Notes under the pieces: generated by a model
What the model saw: the letters and a program-made list of their open reading frames with translations, nothing else
What the model was told of the DNA's origin: nothing
Database searches by the model: none
Program-made: the position numbers and the translations under genes
Origin: Emcibacter sp048269205
GTDB lineage: Bacteria; Pseudomonadota; Alphaproteobacteria; Sphingomonadales; Emcibacteraceae
DNA: 64,000 nucleotides
Assembly (NCBI RefSeq): GCF_048269205.1
Contig: NZ_JBLXJC010000001.1
Location: 124,001-188,000 of the forward strand
Direction: 5' to 3'
Shown here: piece after piece, positions 59,734-64,000 of the stretch
How positions within the stretch are numbered: position 1 is the stretch's first letter
Layout of the letters: each line of letters opens with the position of its first letter

Positions 59734-60419
59734 CTTTGCAAGTATAGGCCAAATGCGGCCTCAAGGAAGCGTAAAAGTTCAGTGCCCTGACCGGGGGTGA
59801 ACATGTCCGGGTCCCGGCTGCCAAAGGCCAGAAGCCCTATCGGATAACAGTCCGTTGCCGGAATGCGGATCAGGGCTTCCGCCTTGATCAGTTCCGTGGC
59901 CGGGCCGAAAATTTCTTCTAGGACCTCCACATCGCCGCGCAGCAGGCAGGCGTCTTCCCGGCCAAGGAGGGTGTCTACCTGTCCCTTTTTCAGGGTCCGG
60001 GCTTCGGGCAGGGGCGGCGTTTTCAGATCATGCCCGTCCTCGAAACAAACGGCGATCACATCGACCGAAAGCATCTGCGGCCAGTCGCTGACCAGAAGAT
60101 GGCTGATTTCATCAATGCTGTTCGCCTGCATCAGGGCCAGGGCTGCCGTGTGGACCTGCTGTTGGGTCGACATGTTATTGCGGCTGGCGTCAATCAGAGA
60201 GGAATGAAAATCCTTCAGTTCCCCGATTTCCTGTTGCAGCCTTTCCAGCATTACCTGCTGGAAATCCACCACACGATCGCCGCTGGACGGGCGGAAGGGC
60301 GGGGTGAGAATGGTTAGGAGGTCTGGATTTTCCACCAGAAAGTCGGGATGGCGTTTCAGCCAGTCCCGGACTTGTTCAGCAGTCATCTCGTCTTCGCTGT
60401 TGCTCAGTTTCTCAGCCAT
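59703..60419 (-). CDS. DUF484-family GAF-like protein
   Basis: 238 residues, soluble. N-terminal helical part ('VRDWLKRHPDFLVENPDLL' and 'QQVMLERLQQEIGELKDFH') and a C-terminal GAF-like fold ('VIAVCFEDGHDLKTPPLPEA', 'ALIRIPATDCYPIGLLAFGS') with 'RDPDMFTPGQGTELLRFL'. This layout is the DUF484 family, regularly encoded next to xerC; its role is unknown. It sits between the aldolase gene and xerC in a leftward unit. Confidence 0.9.
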   Translation of the reverse strand: MAEKLSNSEDEMTAEQVRDWLKRHPDFLVENPDLLTILTPPFRPSSGDRVVDFQQVMLERLQQEIGELKDFHSSLIDASRNNMSTQQQVHTAALALMQANSIDEISHLLVSDWPQMLSVDVIAVCFEDGHDLKTPPLPEARTLKKGQVDTLLGREDACLLRGDVEVLEEIFGPATELIKAEALIRIPATDCYPIGLLAFGSRDPDMFTPGQGTELLRFLEAAFGLYLQRWMKQAPSTN

Positions 60420-60445
60420 GTTCCCTTTCCGGAGATATCTGGTCC

Positions 60446-61099
60446 TCAGGCGATGGATTGTCCGGTTTTCTCCCAGTCTTTCAGGAAGGCTTCCAGTCCA
60501 CTGTCGGTCAGCGGATGCCTGAACAGTTTGTGCATCACTGCCGGCGGAATAGTTGCGACATCGGCGCCGATACGCGCCGCATCCACCACATGCAGGGGAT
60601 GCCGGATGCTGGCCACGAGAATTTCGGTGCTGAAGTTGTAATTGTCGTAAATCACCCGGATATCCTCGATCAGGGCCATACCATCCTGGGAAATGTCGTC
60701 ATGACGGCCGATGAAGGGGGAAATGAATGTGGCGCCGGCCTTTGCAGCAAGCAGAGCCTGTGAGGCAGAGAAGCACAGGGTCACATTGACCATCTTGCCC
60801 TGGGAGGTGAAATGCTTGCAGGCCTTAAGACCGTCTACGGTCAGCGGCACTTTCAGGGTGATCTGGTCGGAAATGTCATAAAGCTTGTCTGCTTCCCTGA
60901 GGATACCGTCATAATCAAGTGCTGTGGCTTCCGCGCTGACCGGTCCGTCAACAGCATCACAGATTTCCTTGGTGACTTCAAAGATGTCCCGACCGGATTT
61001 CATGATCAGCGACGGATTGGTGGTGACGCCGTCGACAAGGCCGCTGGCGGCCAGTTCGCGGATGTCATCAATCTCGGCGGTGTCGAGAAAAAATTTCAT
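60446..61099 (-). CDS. fsa: Fructose-6-phosphate aldolase / small transaldolase
   Basis: 217-residue TalC/FSA-type aldolase forming a Schiff base. The catalytic Lys is in 'ITLKVPLTVDGLKACK'; 'MKFFLDTAEIDDIRELAASG', 'VDGVTTNPSLIMKSG' and 'ISPFIGRHDDISQDGMALI' are signature segments. In most alphaproteobacteria this subfamily probably serves as transaldolase in the pentose-phosphate pathway; the sequence does not settle FSA versus transaldolase. It is divergent from priA. Confidence 0.92.
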   Translation of the reverse strand: MKFFLDTAEIDDIRELAASGLVDGVTTNPSLIMKSGRDIFEVTKEICDAVDGPVSAEATALDYDGILREADKLYDISDQITLKVPLTVDGLKACKHFTSQGKMVNVTLCFSASQALLAAKAGATFISPFIGRHDDISQDGMALIEDIRVIYDNYNFSTEILVASIRHPLHVVDAARIGADVATIPPAVMHKLFRHPLTDSGLEAFLKDWEKTGQSIA

Positions 61100-61257
61100 T
61101 GTTTCATACCCTCTTCAGAATGCTAATAAACCTTGTCAGTCCTGTCCTGTCGGTACCCTGAATTGACCGTCAACGCAACCCCGTTGTTGCCCAATCCGTA
61201 TAATATCATATAGTGACCGGGAGATTTCAAAAGAATAACACCCGACAGGGAACATCG

Positions 61258-63444
61258 GTGACCACATTATTTCCGTCCAGACGTGTACAGGTATTACTGC
61301 CCCTGCCGCTGCAGGGGGTGCTGGACTATCTGTCGCCTGAAGACCTGCCCCTCAGGGAAGGCGATTTTGTCGAGGTGCCGCTGGGCTCCAAACGGCTTCA
61401 GGGTGTGGTCTGGTCCTGCGATCCGCCACCTTCCGACGTGCCCGAGGATCGGCTGAAGCATATCTACGGCCGGTTTGACCTTCCCGCCCTGCCCGAAAGC
61501 CTGATGAAATTCATTGACTGGGTGGCGGCCTATAGCCTTTCGCTGCCCGGTGCGGTGCTGAAAATGGCGGTATCCGTGCCCCGGGCTTTCGAGCAGGCCA
61601 AAAGCCGCACGGTTTATCGCCTGTCGGTCGGAAACCCCGATGACCTGACAGCCGCCCGTAAAAAAGTATATGAGGTGGCGGTTGGCGATATGCCGCTGTC
61701 TGTGAAGGATTGGTGTGACTTGGCGGGCACCGGCGAAGGGGTGATCCGCGGCATGATCAAGGCCGGTCAGATGACGGCGGTGGAAATAAAGGGCGAAGAC
61801 CTTTTTCCCGAACCGGATGTAACGGTTTCGGCGCCAAAATTATCAAAAGAACAGGAGCGGGCGGGGGATCACTTCCGCGCCCTGGTGCGCCGGGACAAAT
61901 TCCAGGCCAGCCTGCTGGAGGGGGTGACCGGCGCCGGTAAAACCGAGGTTTATTTTGAAGCCGTGCATGAGGCTCTGTTGAAACCGGGCAACCAGATTCT
62001 GGTGCTTGTACCGGAAATTGCCCTGACCGCCCAGTGGCTGGACCGCTTCAGGGATCGCTTCGGCGAGGAACCGGTCATCTGGCATTCGGAACTGACTCCG
62101 GCCCAGCGCCGCCGCGCCTGGTGGGGAGTGATCCAGGGTAACGTCCGGGTCATTGTTGGCGCCCGATCTGCCCTGTTCCTGCCGTTTCAAAACCTGTCCC
62201 TTATTGTGGTGGATGAGGAACACAGTCCCACCTTCAAGCAGGAAGACGGTGTTTTTTACCACGGGCGTGATATGGCCGTGGTGCGCGCCCACCAGTCAGA
62301 CTGTCCTGTTATTCTTGCCTCTGCCACACCGTCTCTGGAAACCCTGGTTAATGCCCAGAACGGTAAATATGACTGGCTCTATCTGGGTGAACGGCACGGC
62401 CCGGCGGAAATGCCGGACATGCAGGCCATTGACATGAGGAAATATCCCCCGGCCAGCGGCGAATGGTTGTCCGATCCGCTCAGGGAAGCTCTGAAACAAA
62501 ACCTCGGCCGAGGGGAGCAATCCCTGCTTTATCTGAACCGGCGGGGATATGCGCCGCTGACCCTGTGCCGGACCTGTGGTCACCGGATCCAGTGTCCCCA
62601 TTGTTCCGCCTGGCTGGTGGAACATAAAAAGACTGGAAAGTTGCAGTGCCATCACTGCGGTCACTGGATGGGCAAGCCGAAACACTGTCCTGAATGTGAA
62701 AGTGAAGACAGCCTTGTGGCTTGCGGGCCCGGCGTTGAGCGAGTGGCAGAGGAAGTGGAAAAACTGTTCCCCGAGGCCCGGCTTGCGGTCATGGCCAGTG
62801 ACGAGCTTTCCACCCCGGCGGAGATTCGCGAGACCGTGGCATCCATTGTCCGGCACGAGGTGGATATTGTCATCGGTACGCAAATTGTCACCAAGGGCTA
62901 TCATTTCCCGAACCTGACCCTTGTCGGGGTGGTGGACGCAGATCTGGGTCTTTCCGGCGGTGATATGCGGGCGGCGGAGCGCACCTGGCAGCAACTGGAA
63001 CAGGTGGCCGGGCGCGCCGGCCGGGCGGAAAAGCCGGGCACTGTGCTGTTCCAGACCTTCATGCCTGAACATCCGGTCATAGATGCCCTGGTCAGCGGCG
63101 ACCGGGACAATTTTCTTGAACAGGAAGCAAATGCGCGCGAACAGCAGGGCATGCCGCCCTTCGGCCGCCTGGCCGCGGTGATTCTTTCCGGTGCCGATTA
63201 CAACACTGTGGTGACGACGGCCCGACAGCTTGCCCGGGCAGCCCCGAAGATGGCGGGTGTGCAGATTCTGGGCCCGGCACCTGCTCCGCTGGCCTTTCTC
63301 AGGGGGCAACACCGGTACAGGTTGCTAGTGAAAACGGAAAAGACAGTTAATATCCAGAATATATTGAGAAGATGGCTGGACAGTGTGAAACCTGTCGGTG
63401 CCGTCAGGGTGCAGGCGGATATTGATCCCGTCAGCTTCTTCTAG
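61258..63444 (+). CDS. priA: Primosomal protein N' (PriA helicase)
   Basis: Replication-restart helicase that loads the replisome at abandoned forks. The N-terminal DNA-binding domain ('VQVLLPLPLQGVLDYLSPED') precedes Walker A 'GVTGAGKTEVYFEAV' (from residue 222), a DEEH box in 'LIVVDEEHSPTFKQEDG', 'ILASATPSLETLVN', and the inserted zinc-binding region with four pairs of Cys ('LCRTCGHRIQCPHCSAW', 'LQCHHCGHWMG', 'KHCPEC'). The C-terminal 'GRAGRAEKPGTVLFQTFMPE' is motif VI. The GTG start at 61258 has AGGGA upstream and gives 728 residues, the usual size; an in-frame start at 61213 is less likely. Confidence 0.96.
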   Translation: MTTLFPSRRVQVLLPLPLQGVLDYLSPEDLPLREGDFVEVPLGSKRLQGVVWSCDPPPSDVPEDRLKHIYGRFDLPALPESLMKFIDWVAAYSLSLPGAVLKMAVSVPRAFEQAKSRTVYRLSVGNPDDLTAARKKVYEVAVGDMPLSVKDWCDLAGTGEGVIRGMIKAGQMTAVEIKGEDLFPEPDVTVSAPKLSKEQERAGDHFRALVRRDKFQASLLEGVTGAGKTEVYFEAVHEALLKPGNQILVLVPEIALTAQWLDRFRDRFGEEPVIWHSELTPAQRRRAWWGVIQGNVRVIVGARSALFLPFQNLSLIVVDEEHSPTFKQEDGVFYHGRDMAVVRAHQSDCPVILASATPSLETLVNAQNGKYDWLYLGERHGPAEMPDMQAIDMRKYPPASGEWLSDPLREALKQNLGRGEQSLLYLNRRGYAPLTLCRTCGHRIQCPHCSAWLVEHKKTGKLQCHHCGHWMGKPKHCPECESEDSLVACGPGVERVAEEVEKLFPEARLAVMASDELSTPAEIRETVASIVRHEVDIVIGTQIVTKGYHFPNLTLVGVVDADLGLSGGDMRAAERTWQQLEQVAGRAGRAEKPGTVLFQTFMPEHPVIDALVSGDRDNFLEQEANAREQQGMPPFGRLAAVILSGADYNTVVTTARQLARAAPKMAGVQILGPAPAPLAFLRGQHRYRLLVKTEKTVNIQNILRRWLDSVKPVGAVRVQADIDPVSFF

Positions 63445-63462
63445 GGCAGAAGGATGGGGCGC

Positions 63463-64000
63463 ATGCAGGAATTTTATGACAGCATTGAACGGGACCGGGG
63501 CCTTTCTGCTGACGAGGTCAACCGCTTTCTTGACCGGCTTGTGACGCACCTGCACGCCATTCCAGCCGATATGAAATATCAGTATCTCGGTCCCGAGGTT
63601 GAGGCATTTTACGGGGAGACGGGTCTTAAGGATTGTATTCCCTTCCATCGTCTTTTGATGTCCCGCTTGCTGGAAACTTTCCGGATGGACCGATTGTTTC
63701 TCAAGGCACCTGCCTCCCTGACATGTTTATATGAAGCGGAGTTCGATCGTATCCGGCGAACTCTCCGGGAGGAGGCATTTTCCTGCGGCTGGGACAATGA
63801 CATTTTTGTCAAGGATGTCGCCATCACCACCGGCCGCCTGATTCCGGCGGGGCCGGGTCTTTTACAGGTTTCCGGTGTGCCGCGCCGTCTGCTTGTCAGA
63901 AAAGGACCGGGGCAGTTTTTCGGTCTGGTTTCCATGTTGCTGTTCGGCCTGAAGGGGCGGGAGCCGCTGCTGACCGTTCATATGCATATGGCCAATGTGA
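63463..64000 (+). CDS. Hypothetical protein, 3' end beyond window
   Basis: The frame is open from 63463 (ATG; AGAAGG about 9 bases upstream; an ATG at 63454 is also in frame) to the window edge, at least 179 residues. The visible part is soluble and mixed alpha/beta: 'DEVNRFLDRLVTHLHAIPAD', 'FHRLLMSRLLETFRMDRLFL', 'EFDRIRRTLREEAFSCGWD', then 'GPGQFFGLVSMLLFGLKG' and a His-rich 'TVHMHMANV'. I do not recognise a family. It follows priA by 18 bases, so the two may be co-transcribed; in many alphaproteobacteria the ATP-synthase delta gene stands near here, but this protein does not resemble it. Confidence 0.7.
   Translation, partial: MQEFYDSIERDRGLSADEVNRFLDRLVTHLHAIPADMKYQYLGPEVEAFYGETGLKDCIPFHRLLMSRLLETFRMDRLFLKAPASLTCLYEAEFDRIRRTLREEAFSCGWDNDIFVKDVAITTGRLIPAGPGLLQVSGVPRRLLVRKGPGQFFGLVSMLLFGLKGREPLLTVHMHMANV

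Overview
The window reads as a chromosome segment of a free-living, probably marine, aerobic alphaproteobacterium. This is inferred from gene order (ffh-rpsP-rimM-trmD-rplS followed by leuCDB-asd; mdh-sucCDAB-lpd; sdhCDAB; a complete System I ccm set; xerC beside a DUF484 gene), from the alphaproteobacterial Mcl2/MaoC pair, and from a moderately GC-rich composition. A lineage near Emcibacterales, Kordiimonadales or Sneathiellales is plausible but is a guess. I saw no rRNA, tRNA, CRISPR array, intact insertion sequence or prophage.

Layout. 0-4.4 kb: the end of a membrane protein, a degenerate LuxR-like regulator, aconitase and a small membrane protein. 4.5-15.6 kb: cytochrome c maturation. ccmAB is separated from ccmCDEFGHI by about 4 kb. 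That insert holds a small membrane protein, an ISXO2-like transposase relic, and a three-gene exported module (di-heme MauG/CCP-like protein, Tat-exported metallophosphoesterase, SoxA/TsdA-like cytochrome c). 15.7-22.6 kb: a Gln-rich coiled-coil protein, a NUDIX hydrolase, and a leftward group (outer-membrane barrel, DASS transporter, dapF, mtaB, ftsY, ispZ/yciB). 22.7-31.1 kb: the ffh to asd block (SRP, translation, leucine and aspartate-family synthesis). 31.2-36.9 kb: three exported metallopeptidases and a GFA-like protein.

37-40.4 kb: malyl-CoA thioesterase-like and MaoC hydratase genes (C4/C5 acyl-CoA metabolism) facing a permease. 40.5-44.2 kb: succinate dehydrogenase. 44.2-45.7 kb: a PEP-CTERM protein and two tandem paralogous mini-proteins. 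45.8-56.5 kb: zapE, then malate dehydrogenase, succinyl-CoA synthetase and the whole 2-oxoglutarate dehydrogenase complex. 56.6-64 kb: a hypothetical gene, a SulP transporter, xerC, a DUF484 protein, a transaldolase-like aldolase, priA and a truncated unknown gene.

How it fits together. The window encodes aconitase and every TCA step from 2-oxoglutarate to oxaloacetate except fumarase. It also encodes the machinery that matures the c-type cytochromes used in respiration. The same palindrome, ACAGAC-N2-GTCTGT, lies upstream of both sdhC and mdh, which suggests one regulator for both TCA operons. The items most worth follow-up are that operator, the exported redox/phosphoesterase module inside the split ccm locus, the catalytically dead transposase relic, the tandem mini-protein paralogs, and the probable ATT start of ccmA.
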